64,000 bases of DNA, taken from NCBI GenBank assembly GCA_016704485.1, contig JADJAA010000001.1, forward strand, positions 1,860,001 through 1,924,000, read 5' to 3'. This DNA comes from Flavobacteriales bacterium (GTDB taxonomy: Bacteria; Bacteroidota; Bacteroidia; Flavobacteriales_F; PHOS-HE28). The position numbers and the translations under genes are program-made. The notes beneath the pieces were generated by a model. It was given only the letters and a program-made list of their open reading frames with translations, was not told the origin of the DNA and did no database searches. Of this stretch, positions 1 through 9,013 are shown piece after piece (within the stretch, counting starts at the first letter, position 1; each line of letters starts with the position of its first letter).

Positions 1-1
1 G

Positions 2-157
2 ATCGACATGACCGGCAAAGTGGTTCGCCAAGCTGTTATTGTGCAAGGCAGTTCCATCTGGCACCTCGATACACGCACACTTTATGAAGGTCAGTACATT
101 GTGCGAATTAGTAATGGTAACACTATGATCAGTAGACCAGTACAGATCCTGAAGTAA
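2..157 (+). CDS. C-terminal end of a secreted protein with a T9SS type A sorting domain (partial)
   Basis: Only the last 51 codons are in the window; the start lies upstream. The visible part reads as the end of a Bacteroidota C-terminal sorting domain: an MTGKVV segment (the usual 'D..GR.V' strand), then LYEGQYIVRI (the usual 'L..G.Y.V.I' strand), and a final PVQILK close to the common '.K.v..' ending. In this family the domain directs the protein through the type IX secretion system and is removed or attached to the surface by PorU. The cargo function cannot be told from this fragment. A strong terminator hairpin follows about 35 bases after the stop. Confidence 0.75.
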   Translation: MDMTGKVVRQAVIVQGSSIWHLDTRTLYEGQYIVRISNGNTMISRPVQILK

Positions 158-192
158 AAAAGCGGATACTTCAGTAAATTTAAAACTGGATT

Positions 193-230
193 AAAACGGC
201 CTGTTATGGAATTCCATAGCGGGCCGTTTT
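193..230 (+). terminator. Intrinsic terminator after the sorting-domain gene
   Basis: AAAACGGCC at 193-201 pairs with GGCCGTTTT at 222-230. The intervening segment is itself palindromic (TATGGAATTCCATA, 205-218), giving one long extended hairpin. The descending arm ends in a T run. It probably ends the transcript of the gene stopping at 157. Confidence 0.7.
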
Positions 231-327
231 CGTTTGGAGGATTAATACGATCACTCACACCCATACGTTGACACTTTTCCAGCATTCCATGCGTTAACAA
301 TGCATGCACGTCACCACCTTCGTTGCA

Positions 328-1173
328 ATGAAAAGGTCGCTCGGTTTTGTGTTGATCCTGTTGATGGCTGTACCCGCCATGGCCCAGCGTTTCTCGCAAC
401 GCAAACGCCCGGATATCATCCCATTGGAAGGTCAAGCAAGGCGTGGAGGGTTCTACTTTGCTCCAGGCGTTACCTATACATTAACGCGAGGTAAGAACCC
501 CGAAGAAGAGGTTTTTCGTGCTGGCGATACGAGCTATACCGCCGTATATGACCCGAACGGAAGGCCCGGGCTTTATTTGGAAGCTGGCTGGTTCTACCTA
601 ACACGCAATCCTGTGATCCTTGATTACTGGGATTTTGGCCTAGCCTATAAGAATCTTCGTGGAAATGAATCGTATACCGGTGTATTTGCACGAGGAGATA
701 GCACATTGGACATTGCCGGGGAAGGGGAGTTCGCTGAACAATTCTTGACCGTTCACGCCAACGCGAATAAGTTCATTCAGGTGCGGAACTATCAATTCAT
801 TCAGATCTCTTTGGGCTTGAATGCGGATTACCGGATCGGTTCCGCCTATGCGCATACAGGTGATCCTTTGCTGAACCGACATGAGTTCCCTCCTGATCTT
901 GTTGGTCAAGCCCATTTCAAATTGGGTTATGGGTTCAAAGTGACCGGAAACCTCTTGATCATTCCCGCTATTGAAACGCCCATCTTCAGCATTACCCCTG
1001 CGGATGAAGGCCGTTTTGGCGCAATGCAGTGGTTCAGTAGCAACTATAGGCCACTAATACTGAGTGTCCGGTTCATGTTCCTGCGAGCGCGGAAGGGGTT
1101 CGAATGCCCGCCGCCGATAAAGCATAACGGAATAGAGAAGTCCTACAAACAGGACGGTTATCACCCGAAATAG
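328..1173 (+). CDS. Secreted protein, probably an outer-membrane-associated barrel; function unknown
   Basis: The product is about 281 residues. I place the start at ATG 328 rather than an in-frame ATG at 304, because MKRSLGFVLILLMAVPAMAQ from 328 is a clean signal peptide ending in A-M-A-Q. The mature part has alternating aromatic and polar strands (for example GFYFAPGVTYTLTRG, YLEAGWFYLTRN, LILSVRFMFLRA), which suggests an outer-membrane beta-barrel or a surface beta-sandwich. No family motif is recognised. It stands alone, after a terminator and convergent with the MBL-fold hydrolase gene downstream. The C-terminus is basic and polar rather than ending in the usual aromatic residue, so the barrel assignment is tentative. 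Confidence 0.7.
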   Translation: MKRSLGFVLILLMAVPAMAQRFSQRKRPDIIPLEGQARRGGFYFAPGVTYTLTRGKNPEEEVFRAGDTSYTAVYDPNGRPGLYLEAGWFYLTRNPVILDYWDFGLAYKNLRGNESYTGVFARGDSTLDIAGEGEFAEQFLTVHANANKFIQVRNYQFIQISLGLNADYRIGSAYAHTGDPLLNRHEFPPDLVGQAHFKLGYGFKVTGNLLIIPAIETPIFSITPADEGRFGAMQWFSSNYRPLILSVRFMFLRARKGFECPPPIKHNGIEKSYKQDGYHPK

Positions 1174-1204
1174 TTCCGGAAATAGCGGTGGTCAATTACT
1201 GATC

Positions 1205-1840
1205 TTAACGCAAGAACGGATTCGTCCGCTTTTCCATTCCTATGGTGGTCTCCGGGCCATGACCACAATAGACTTTCACATCATCATCTAGCGGAAAAAG
1301 CTGTTCTCGGATACTCTTAAGCAACGTATCCAGATCACCTCCTGGAAGATCCGTTCGGCCAATGCTGTTCATGAAGAGCACATCGCCATTGATCACGAAT
1401 TTCTGCTCTTTGTTGTACAGGGCGATATGCCCTGGTGCATGACCCGGTACGAACAATACATGCAGGTCATGGCCGCCTAATGTGATCACATCGCCTTCTT
1501 CAATGAAGTGCGTTGGCTCCGGCGACGGATCCAGTGGAACGCCGAACATGCTCGCTTGTTTTGGGCCATTCCGCAGTAAAGGCAAGTCCGCCTTATGCAT
1601 TTCCGGCAACAATCCGTAGCGGCTGTGTACCCAAGAATTACCTAGAATATGGTCGATGTGGGCATGGGTAAGCACCAATTTTTTCAAGGAAAGACCGTTC
1701 TCTTCAATGTACTGCTCAAGTTCGTGCTGTTCAGGTACATTCCAGCATCCAGGGTCTATCAAAATGGCGTCCGAACCATCATGAATTACGTAAGTATTTT
1801 CCTGAAAAGGGTTAAAGGTGAACTTTGCAATGTGGAGCAT
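1205..1840 (-). CDS. MBL-fold metallo-hydrolase, glyoxalase II-like (YcbL type)
   Basis: This 211-residue protein carries the metallo-beta-lactamase metal-binding motif T-H-A-H-I-D-H at about residues 58-64. Further ligands are seen in PGHAPGHIALY, in NGDVLFMNSIGRTDLPGG and in YCGHGPETTIG. The order and spacing match the short hydroxyacylglutathione hydrolase-like proteins, which bind two metal ions and hydrolyse thioesters such as S-lactoylglutathione or similar substrates; the true substrate here is unknown. There is no signal peptide, so it is cytoplasmic. A candidate -7 box (TACTTTCG, reverse strand, 1904-1911) lies about 64 bases upstream. It is divergent from the propeller gene starting at 1923. 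Confidence 0.9.
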   Translation of the reverse strand: MLHIAKFTFNPFQENTYVIHDGSDAILIDPGCWNVPEQHELEQYIEENGLSLKKLVLTHAHIDHILGNSWVHSRYGLLPEMHKADLPLLRNGPKQASMFGVPLDPSPEPTHFIEEGDVITLGGHDLHVLFVPGHAPGHIALYNKEQKFVINGDVLFMNSIGRTDLPGGDLDTLLKSIREQLFPLDDDVKVYCGHGPETTIGMEKRTNPFLR

Positions 1841-1922
1841 GGCAATAAAAGCCCGAAATTCGCATCCTATCCCAGTGTAGGAAAATTTGCGCCGTCGGCG
1901 CTCCGAAAGTAGACATCATATC

Positions 1923-3122
1923 GTGCATACCACTTCTTACATCCTCCGAAAGACCGTGCTCACAGCACAGTGTCTGATCTTTATTGGTCTGGTGGAAGCA
2001 CAGTTCTATTCCGGTTCACAGCAGGAATATGGTAAGAACCGGGTGCAGTACCGCGAATTCCTATGGCAGCAATATCGCTTCCCGACCATGGAAGTGTATT
2101 TTTATGAAGAAGGAAGAGATCTGGCGCGCTATACGGCCCAAGCCGCTACGGAGCATATCAAGGAATTGGAAAAGGACTTTGATTTCGCGTTGGATGAACG
2201 ACTTCAGTTCATCGTTTATAATTCACTGACGGATTTCAGACAGAGCAATATCGGACTCAGTAGCACCGATGGACAGAATAACATCGGTGGCCTTACAAGG
2301 ATAGTCGGCACCAAGATCTTTGTCTATTACGAAGGTGATCACACGCTGCTTGATCAACAGATAAGAAGTGGTATCTCTCATGTGATCATCGACCAGATGA
2401 TGTTCGGTGGCAATTGGCGTGATATGCTTAAGAGCAGCACGTTCATGAGCTTGCCGGCATGGTATACCGATGGCATCATCGCCTATCGTTCCGAACCGTG
2501 GGGTGCCGAACTGAATAACCGGATACGGGACGCCGTCATGAGCGGCCGATACGATAAGTTCAATCGATTGAATGGTCTTGATGCGAAGTACGCAGGTTAT
2601 GCGATCTGGAAATACGTGGCTGATGTATATGGTCCAGGGGTGATACCGAATATTCTCTACATGACCAGAGTGAGCCGAAGTGCTGAAAGCGGCTTTCTGT
2701 TCGTTCTCGGTGTATCCCTGAAAACACTACAGGAAGAGAGCCTCGCATACTATCGAGGTCGGTTCTCGGAAGAGGATCGGTTTCGGCAGGATATCCCGTT
2801 GGAACCATTAGCGATCAAGACCAAGAAAAGAAGGACATACAGCCAATTCAAACAAAGTCCCAATGGCCGTCACCTGGCGTGGGTGAGCAACGAACTCGGG
2901 CAGTACAAGGTGTTCATTCAGGATATTTCCACCGGTAAGATCAAGAGGATCATTAAGGGAGAAAAGAAATTGGACCGCATTGTCGATCGGTCCTATCCCG
3001 TGATCGCGTGGCATCCAAGCGGACAAGCGCTGACATATGCGATCGAACGCAAAGGCGAATTATTCCTGCGGACTTACACGCTGGATGATAAAAAACCACA
3101 CAGAAACCGGTCTTCATGCTGA
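1923..3122 (+). CDS. N-terminal part of a secreted PD40/TolB-like propeller protein (frameshifted)
   Basis: This is the first part of a protein of about 1091 residues; the frame is lost at an A6 run (3090-3095). There is no ATG start. GTG at 1923 gives a signal peptide (hydrophobic core around VLTAQCLIFIGLVEAQ); the longer frame from TTG 1887 adds an arginine-rich stretch that looks noncoding. Residues about 40-280 resemble the peptidase-like region that precedes the propeller in Bacteroidota PD40 proteins (a gluzincin-like fold, but I see no HExxH motif). From about residue 300, WD40-like PD40 repeats begin (SPNGRHLAWVSNELGQYKVF, then HPSGQALTYAIERKGELF). After the run the frame ends quickly at TGA 3120-3122, while the next repeat continues in the frame of 3116-5197. 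Confidence 0.75.
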   Translation: MHTTSYILRKTVLTAQCLIFIGLVEAQFYSGSQQEYGKNRVQYREFLWQQYRFPTMEVYFYEEGRDLARYTAQAATEHIKELEKDFDFALDERLQFIVYNSLTDFRQSNIGLSSTDGQNNIGGLTRIVGTKIFVYYEGDHTLLDQQIRSGISHVIIDQMMFGGNWRDMLKSSTFMSLPAWYTDGIIAYRSEPWGAELNNRIRDAVMSGRYDKFNRLNGLDAKYAGYAIWKYVADVYGPGVIPNILYMTRVSRSAESGFLFVLGVSLKTLQEESLAYYRGRFSEEDRFRQDIPLEPLAIKTKKRRTYSQFKQSPNGRHLAWVSNELGQYKVFIQDISTGKIKRIIKGEKKLDRIVDRSYPVIAWHPSGQALTYAIERKGELFLRTYTLDDKKPHRNRSSC

Positions 3123-5197
3123 ACAAGATCCTGAGCATGGCATACTCGAACGATGGTAAGAACATGGTGTTCAGTGCGGTTGAGGATGGACGTACCGACC
3201 TGTTCCTGTACTACGTGATCGGGAACAGACAGGAGCGATTGACCAATGATCAATACGATGATCTGGATCCTCATTTTGTGGATGGTGATCAACGGGTCAT
3301 TTTCAGCAGCGATAGAACGAATGATACACTGAGTTTGGTGAATGCGGATGTGGCTTTGATCAATGGCAGCAAGGACATTTTCCTGTTGGACCTTGCGACT
3401 CGCTCCCCATTACTCACGCGGTTAAGCAGTACGCCAGGAGTGAACGAGGTGCAACCCATGCAATACGATTCCGCCAGCTACACGTATTTGAGCGAAGGGG
3501 ATGGGATCCGTAATCGATTCCTCGTGAAGTATGACAGTGCCGTTAGCCATATCGATACCACGATCCATTACCGCTATTTCACGGTGGAAGAGCGGCTCAC
3601 TGATCTGAAGCGTTCAATACTCGAACAGGACGTTAGTGCGAAACATAACCGGTACGCACAATTGCAATTCAGCGCAAACAAGTATTGGTTCTACACCGGC
3701 CGCACTGATGCCGGACCTACTTCCGGGAATGGAGGTGATGATCAACCCGGTCCCGGACAACAGGATCCTGCAAATGGAACATCGCTTTCAGATGATATGA
3801 GCCCGGTGGTGAAGATCGAACTACAACGACCACGACCTACCGGAGACAATACCGTGAATGTGAAGGATTACGTATTCCAGGATGAGGTCGGTGGTGTTAA
3901 ACCTGTTGAGACTCCGACCAAACCGGAACCCATTTTGACGGAGGGCGAACCATCTCCGCTCGATACCCTGGCAGCGGTTCCATTCAGCTACCCCGATCAG
4001 CGGAACTACAATTTGAATTTTACAATTGATCAGGTCGTTACACAAGTGGATAATACTTACAGTAGCCAGTTCTATCAACCGTTCATCGGTCCGGATGCAC
4101 TGAACCCAGGGCTAAGTGCGCTTACGCGAATGGGTATCACGGATCTATTCGAGGATCATCGCATTGTTGGTGGATTCCGATTAGCCTTGAACTTGAATAA
4201 CAACGACTATCTCTTTGTTTACGAGAACCTGAAGCGCCGTATCGATAAACGGTTCACGTTCCAGCGCCAAGCCCAACAGCAGTTGATCGCGAACGGTGCA
4301 GGCGTTGTGAAGATCGTTACGCATAACTTCAGGTATCAATTGAGCTACCCATTCAGCGAACTGGCCAGCTTACGACTTTCGGCAGTCTATCGGAACGATC
4401 GCTATGTATTGCAGGCTACGGATCGCACTACGCTTAGGGCTGATAATGTCAGTGATCATATGGTCGGCGGTAAATTGGAGTATGTGTATGATAGCTCCAT
4501 GCCGCATGGCCTCAACTTCTGGACAGGCTGGAAACTGAAATGGTTCGCTGAGTATTACCAACAGCCCGATGCGAAGAAGACGGATATGCAGGTCGTAGGA
4601 ATGGACCTTCGGCATTCGTTAAAAGTACACCGTGAATTGATCTGGGTATCGCGTTTAGCTGGATCCAGTTCATTCGGCAGTCGGAAGTTGATCCATTATT
4701 TGGGTGGCGTGGATAATTGGTTGTTCTCGCAGTCTCAGCCTTTGGACGCGATCCCGATTGATTTTTCTCAGAATTATTTTTACCAGACCATGGGTGTCCC
4801 TATGCGCGGCTTTTTCTATAATTCACGCAATGGCTCGAGCTTCGCAGTCCTCAACACTGAATTCCGTGTACCCATTCTTAGGTATCTCTTGAATAGACCG
4901 ATCCGGTCCGACTTCCTGAATCATTTGCAACTTACCACTTTCGCGGATGTGGGTGCCGCATGGACGGGAAGCGATCCTTATTCTTCCGAGAATTCGTTCA
5001 ACCAGAGTACACTTCCGAACAACAATCCATTGACCATTACACTCAATAATACGCGCGAACCGATCATAGCCGGTTATGGCTTCGGGGTGCGTACTCGCTT
5101 GCTTGGATACTTCGTACGTGCCGATTGGGCTTGGGGAGTGGATGATGGCATCGTCCTACCGCGGGTGTTCTATTTCTCGCTCAATCTGGATATTTGA
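3116..5197 (+). CDS. C-terminal part of the PD40 propeller protein with a terminal membrane barrel-like domain
   Basis: This is the second part of the split gene. Propeller repeats continue directly (MAYSNDGKNMVFSAVEDG, then FVDGDQRVIFSSDRTND). They are followed by a Pro/Gly/Asp-rich linker (roughly residues 200-290), and then about 370 residues of amphipathic strands typical of an outer-membrane beta-barrel, ending FYFSLNLDI with a penultimate Asp and terminal Ile. The real joining point is about seven codons before the ATG at 3116, since the same frame is open from 3092. Adding one base to the A6 run gives a continuous frame from 1923 to 5197. The role of such proteins is not established. 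The stop is 4 bases before the TauE/SafE gene. Confidence 0.75.
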   Translation: MLNKILSMAYSNDGKNMVFSAVEDGRTDLFLYYVIGNRQERLTNDQYDDLDPHFVDGDQRVIFSSDRTNDTLSLVNADVALINGSKDIFLLDLATRSPLLTRLSSTPGVNEVQPMQYDSASYTYLSEGDGIRNRFLVKYDSAVSHIDTTIHYRYFTVEERLTDLKRSILEQDVSAKHNRYAQLQFSANKYWFYTGRTDAGPTSGNGGDDQPGPGQQDPANGTSLSDDMSPVVKIELQRPRPTGDNTVNVKDYVFQDEVGGVKPVETPTKPEPILTEGEPSPLDTLAAVPFSYPDQRNYNLNFTIDQVVTQVDNTYSSQFYQPFIGPDALNPGLSALTRMGITDLFEDHRIVGGFRLALNLNNNDYLFVYENLKRRIDKRFTFQRQAQQQLIANGAGVVKIVTHNFRYQLSYPFSELASLRLSAVYRNDRYVLQATDRTTLRADNVSDHMVGGKLEYVYDSSMPHGLNFWTGWKLKWFAEYYQQPDAKKTDMQVVGMDLRHSLKVHRELIWVSRLAGSSSFGSRKLIHYLGGVDNWLFSQSQPLDAIPIDFSQNYFYQTMGVPMRGFFYNSRNGSSFAVLNTEFRVPILRYLLNRPIRSDFLNHLQLTTFADVGAAWTGSDPYSSENSFNQSTLPNNNPLTITLNNTREPIIAGYGFGVRTRLLGYFVRADWAWGVDDGIVLPRVFYFSLNLDI

Positions 5198-5201
5198 GTT
5201 G

Positions 5202-5576
5202 ATGGACCTTACGCCACAAACCATAGCCGCATTGCTCGCTGTTGGGTTGGCCGCTGGTATCCTCAGTGGATTCGTTGGTGTTGGTGGAGGAATCATCATG
5301 GTACCAGCGTTGGTCTGGTTGCTCAGTTATTCGCAGCACCAAGCACAGGGAACCAGCCTCGCCGTGCTATTGCTACCTGTGGTATTTCTTGCAGCCCGGA
5401 ATTATTACAGAGCTGGGCAGATCGATGTGCAGACCGTTGCCATTATTGCCGCAGCGTTCGTTATCGGTGGCTATTTCGGAAGCAAATGGGCGCTGGTGTT
5501 ACCTTCTGATGCAGTGCGAAAAGTGTTCGGTGTTGTTATGCTTTTGGCCTCGTTTAAAATGATCTTCGGCAAGTGA
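5202..5576 (+). CDS. TauE/SafE-family sulfite exporter-like permease (short form)
   Basis: The 124-residue product starts at ATG 5202, 4 bases after the previous stop. The glycine-rich N-terminal motif GILSGFVGVGGGIIMVPAL is the hallmark of the TauE/SafE family (DUF81), whose members move sulfonates, sulfite or related anions across the inner membrane. About four membrane segments are visible (residues about 8-35, 45-65, 75-95, 105-122). At 124 residues this is one half of the usual protein of about 250 residues. Half-size members exist and are thought to dimerise. The stop overlaps the GTG start of the M20 peptidase gene by 4 bases (GTGA), so the two are probably translated together. Confidence 0.88.
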   Translation: MDLTPQTIAALLAVGLAAGILSGFVGVGGGIIMVPALVWLLSYSQHQAQGTSLAVLLLPVVFLAARNYYRAGQIDVQTVAIIAAAFVIGGYFGSKWALVLPSDAVRKVFGVVMLLASFKMIFGK

Positions 5577-6787
5577 TCGACCGCATCAAAAAAGGTATTG
5601 CTGAGTTGCACCCTAAGATGGTGCAGTGGCGAAGGCATTTGCATGCGCACCCCGAACTTTCGTTCCAAGAGCACAATACTGTGGCCTATGTGACCGAGCA
5701 GTTGGAAGCCGAAGGGATCGAAGTCCGGAAAGGCGTTGGGAAGCTGAACGCGGATTCAAAAGGAACAGGACTCATCGCCTTGGTGAAGGGTGAAAAAGCA
5801 ACCTCCAATGCATGCTTCGCGATCCGTGCGGACCTTGATGCACTACCGATCACCGAGATCGGAAAAGAGGGCTATTGTTCCACTGCTCCTGGTGTGATGC
5901 ATGCATGCGGACACGATGCACATACCACCATGGTGCTTGGTGCGGGTATCGCATTGCATCGGCTTCGTAAGCATTGGTCCGGTACGATGATGTTGGTGTT
6001 CCAACCGGGTGAGGAAAAAGAACCGGGCGGCGCATCGTTGTTGATCAAAGAAGGTGTGTTCAACGACCCCAAACCATCGGGGATCGTAGGCCAGCATGTA
6101 ACGCCTGAACTCGCCATCGGCAAGGTCGGTTTTCGCTCTGGCCCATTCATGGCTGCTGCGGATGAATTGTACATTACTGTGAAAGGGAAGGGTGGTCATG
6201 CTGCTTCTCCTCACATGCTAATTGATACGGTCCTCATCGCAGCACACCTGATCACCAGTTTGCAACAAGTGGTTAGCCGCCGCAACAAACCGGGCAGACC
6301 CATGGTGCTCTCGTTCGGTAAAGTGATCGCACAAGGTGCAACCAACATCATTCCGGACGAAGTCCATATTGCTGGCACGCTACGAACCTTCGATGAAGCA
6401 TGGCGTAGTGAGTTGCACATTCTGATCCCTCAACTTTCCAAGGACCTTGCAAAGAGCATGGGCGGTGATGTGGAATTCAATTTGGTAAAGGGGTCTCCGG
6501 CAGTTGTGAACGACCCGGCGCTGAACGAACGCATCCGCGCAGCCGCCATAGCCTACGTTGGCGAAGAACACGTCGTGGAAATGGATATCCGCATGGGCGC
6601 AGAGGATTTCGCCTACTACACCCAAGTAATGCCCGGTTGCTTCTTCCGACTCGGAACTGGAAACCCCAACAAACCAGGTTCTACCTCAGGACTTCATCGC
6701 GCAGAATTCGATATCGATGAGGATGCACTTGCGATCGGTGCGGGGTTGATGGCTTGGTCGGCTATTGGTGAATTGAAAAATTGCTGA
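5573..6787 (+). CDS. M20-family amidohydrolase (N-acyl amino acid amidohydrolase type)
   Basis: This 404-residue cytoplasmic enzyme starts at GTG 5573, coupled to the upstream permease by a 4-base overlap. The M20D metal-site motif H-A-C-G-H-D-A-H lies at about residues 110-117; the Cys bridges two metal ions in this family. Other hallmarks are RRHLHAHPELSFQE near residues 20-33, AIRADLDALP (83-92), QPGEEKEPGGA (glutamate base), GHAASPH in the lid domain and MGAEDFAYY near the end. Such enzymes remove acyl groups from N-acyl amino acids or process indole-3-acetyl or hippuryl conjugates; the substrate is not readable. A small hairpin follows the stop. Confidence 0.93.
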   Translation: MIDRIKKGIAELHPKMVQWRRHLHAHPELSFQEHNTVAYVTEQLEAEGIEVRKGVGKLNADSKGTGLIALVKGEKATSNACFAIRADLDALPITEIGKEGYCSTAPGVMHACGHDAHTTMVLGAGIALHRLRKHWSGTMMLVFQPGEEKEPGGASLLIKEGVFNDPKPSGIVGQHVTPELAIGKVGFRSGPFMAAADELYITVKGKGGHAASPHMLIDTVLIAAHLITSLQQVVSRRNKPGRPMVLSFGKVIAQGATNIIPDEVHIAGTLRTFDEAWRSELHILIPQLSKDLAKSMGGDVEFNLVKGSPAVVNDPALNERIRAAAIAYVGEEHVVEMDIRMGAEDFAYYTQVMPGCFFRLGTGNPNKPGSTSGLHRAEFDIDEDALAIGAGLMAWSAIGELKNC

Positions 6788-6792
6788 TTCCT

Positions 6793-6812
6793 TTCCGGGT
6801 CGTAGCCCGGAA
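6793..6812. repeat. Short palindromic hairpin after the M20 gene
   Basis: TTCCGGG (6793-6799) and CCCGGAA (6806-6812) form a perfect 7-base stem with a 6-base loop. There is no T run on the + strand. It lies between convergent genes and could be a transcription end signal or a REP-like unit. Confidence 0.45.
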
Positions 6813-6908
6813 TGACATTCCTGATTCTTAGTGCTCGTTTCTTTGTGCCGAAAGAAGGCATTGGTTGTTTCGGCTCTCGCTTTTGCAACGGTATAGGATC
6901 AATTCCTC

Positions 6909-7802
6909 TTATCTGAACAGGATCAATTTTCCTTGGTCTTGTTCGTTCAGCATATACAAGTAAACACCAGCCTGCAAATGGCTGAGGTCGATCTGTTCAA
7001 TTTGGTTCGAGAGTGTTTCGGTATGAACAGAACGCCCGCTCATATCAATGATCTTAAACGTTTGAATAAGCTCGGTCTTCCGGTTGATCGTTATTTGCCC
7101 AGTTGAAGGGTTCGGCGAAACTATGCTAGGGACAAAGGATCCAACAGGATCAATACCTATATTAATGGCGCACGTGATCGTCCAAAGATCATTGGGGTCG
7201 ATCAATGGAACACCCGAAATCTTGTAACACCTCAAGGCCAAGTCAACTCCCAAGCCAGGGAATAATGGAAAGCCGATCCCGTTCATGCCACCGATGCCTT
7301 CTACGTAGTCATGGCCAGGTTCTACGTTAAAGCGTCTGCGAACCATGCCATTTGCTAACGTAATGCTGTCTATACTATATAGTGTGCCTATGTGAAAATC
7401 GTACCAGTTTATTGAGTCCCCGATCACAGCGTTATAGTCGTACAATACAGTTTCATCCGGAGCACCATAAGGGTCAAGCACGAACACCTTTCGTGCTAGA
7501 GGATCTTCCCTAAGGTATCTTTCATCGAGATCAATATCATTCCAAAGTCCACTAACGATCTTGTAATCCACATCCTGTATTGTTGTATCACCGCTAATAT
7601 GGTATGTGCCTGTTCCGGTCAGGTCCCCACAATAAGGTGGTGTTCCGCTAAAGGCCAAGCATTCAATATCCCAAGTCGCATTTTCGTTCAATGTGGGTAT
7701 ATATGCTTGCGCTAGTAGCAGCATCGGTAGGCATAACGTTAGCGTGAGCTGTATCGCTCTGAATAGTGGTGCTTTGGATGGGGGAGTTTCCATTTGGCTC
7801 AA
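6909..7802 (-). CDS. Secreted protein with T9SS type A sorting domain; function unknown
   Basis: The 297-residue product has an N-terminal hydrophobic segment (IQLTLTLCLPMLLLAQ) preceded by a polar extension; a start at the second Met (7793) would give a more usual signal peptide. The C-terminal 75 residues are a sorting domain: SPNPSTGQITI, then FKIIDMSGRSV, then LSHLQAGVYLYMLNEQDQGKLILFR. The central region (NENATWDIECL, DVDYKIVSGLW, DYVEGIGGMNG) resembles uncharacterised Bacteroidota secreted proteins that measure about 250-300 residues. It is exported by the T9SS and presumably cleaved at the cell surface. The start overlaps the stop of the upstream delta-60 gene by 4 bases (ATGA), so the two form an operon. 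Confidence 0.85.
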   Translation of the reverse strand: MSQMETPPSKAPLFRAIQLTLTLCLPMLLLAQAYIPTLNENATWDIECLAFSGTPPYCGDLTGTGTYHISGDTTIQDVDYKIVSGLWNDIDLDERYLREDPLARKVFVLDPYGAPDETVLYDYNAVIGDSINWYDFHIGTLYSIDSITLANGMVRRRFNVEPGHDYVEGIGGMNGIGFPLFPGLGVDLALRCYKISGVPLIDPNDLWTITCAINIGIDPVGSFVPSIVSPNPSTGQITINRKTELIQTFKIIDMSGRSVHTETLSNQIEQIDLSHLQAGVYLYMLNEQDQGKLILFR

Positions 7803-9013
7803 TGATGGATGACCAATTTTTCAGCACGCAGGGTGCGGGCTTTGTTTACTAGTGTAACTGCATAGGTGCCGGGCGCAACATCTTCCGTATCCCAAGCAAG
7901 TTGCCGTTTCTGGTCAGTTAATTTCTGGCGGAACATTTCACGCCCAAGCACATCACGCACAACCAAATAAGCATCTGTAGGTTTATGCTGCAAAAAATAG
8001 TCGAACGTAACCGTGTTTGTTGCTGGATTGGGAAAGAGGCTCAGTGTTGCCAAAGGCAATTCATTCGCGTGGTCCTCCACCCCCACATTAACCTGCTTCA
8101 GCCGTATGATCATGGTCTGGTCCGGGTGGTTCTGGTATCCATCATCAAAGCCATGGAAAGAACCATACGCGTAGAGCATTCCATCTGGCCCCATCTCGAA
8201 ATCGCGCATGGCTAAAGTAATGATGGTATTGGGCCCAATGACCGTATCGCAATTTGTTCCAGGGAAGTATTCAGGTAGGATATTTCCTGCCGTGTCAATA
8301 GCAAATACGCCACCCACCCATTCATCGTTCAGTGTGGCAAATGAACCAGCAAGGAAAATTGTGGCAGAGTCCAGCGTGTACATGCCCTGCACAATACCGG
8401 GCCAATTACTGTTGGGGAATAACCGCATCCGTATATCGTAATTAAAGCTATGGTCAATAGCGCCATCTGGCATAAGCCGTACTAATGGAATGGTATCGTT
8501 GGGAAACTCTGGTGAGTGAAACCACCCGCTAGCCAATATGCGCCCATCGTTGTAGAAATAATAGTCAGATGCGCTACCAAAATCAATGTTGGTATGAAAG
8601 GTGGTATCCAATGAACCGTCGTAGTTTACTTTGAAGATATGACCCACCGGTTCGCCATCGAAAACGTCCATAACACCACTTACTAAAAACCTACCATCCG
8701 GGTGCGCCACGATCCGTTGTGCAATACCGAATTGGCACTGCCGGTGCTGGAAGGAACTATCCAAGTTACCTAATGTGTCATACCGAGTTAGGCAAAAATT
8801 GCTGCCGATCAAGGTGGTGTCTTCGGTGCTGTAAAGATCTCGCCCGCCAGTTGCCAACACCTTATCATCTGGTAAGACTACGAATTGACCGGCATGTATT
8901 GGATTATAAAAGATACTATTCGTATTAAAGGAATTATCAGTCACACCGGATTCGAATTTTCGCAAGATTGATTGACCAATTCCGATATAGTACCGATTTG
9001 ACCACGGAACTAT
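7799..9013 (-). CDS. C-terminal part of delta-60 repeat protein with T9SS sorting domain (frameshifted)
   Basis: This frame is open from 9013, directly beyond a G8 run, to the stop at 7799. The first in-frame start-like codon is TTG at 8965, so the segment has no good start of its own and is best read as a continuation of 9010-9258. It contains repeated units of the delta-60 type, each with a D-x-x-F-x-x-x core: DNSFNTN, DSSFQHR, DTTFHTN, DHSFNYD, alternating with 'LPDDKVLATGGRD'-like strands. This is a beta-propeller of uncharacterised function. The C-terminus is a sorting domain (LFPNPATNTVTFDY, VRDVLGREMFR, VAPGTYAVTLVNKA). The stop overlaps the next gene by 4 bases. Confidence 0.8.
   Translation of the reverse strand: MVPWSNRYYIGIGQSILRKFESGVTDNSFNTNSIFYNPIHAGQFVVLPDDKVLATGGRDLYSTEDTTLIGSNFCLTRYDTLGNLDSSFQHRQCQFGIAQRIVAHPDGRFLVSGVMDVFDGEPVGHIFKVNYDGSLDTTFHTNIDFGSASDYYFYNDGRILASGWFHSPEFPNDTIPLVRLMPDGAIDHSFNYDIRMRLFPNSNWPGIVQGMYTLDSATIFLAGSFATLNDEWVGGVFAIDTAGNILPEYFPGTNCDTVIGPNTIITLAMRDFEMGPDGMLYAYGSFHGFDDGYQNHPDQTMIIRLKQVNVGVEDHANELPLATLSLFPNPATNTVTFDYFLQHKPTDAYLVVRDVLGREMFRQKLTDQKRQLAWDTEDVAPGTYAVTLVNKARTLRAEKLVIHH

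Noticed and set aside
3088..3096. Programmed -1 frameshifting in the propeller gene
   Set aside because: The site reads T-AAA-AAA-C; after a -1 slip the first codon would meet TAA-type mispairing, and no strong stem follows at the right distance. Homopolymer error or mutation is simpler.
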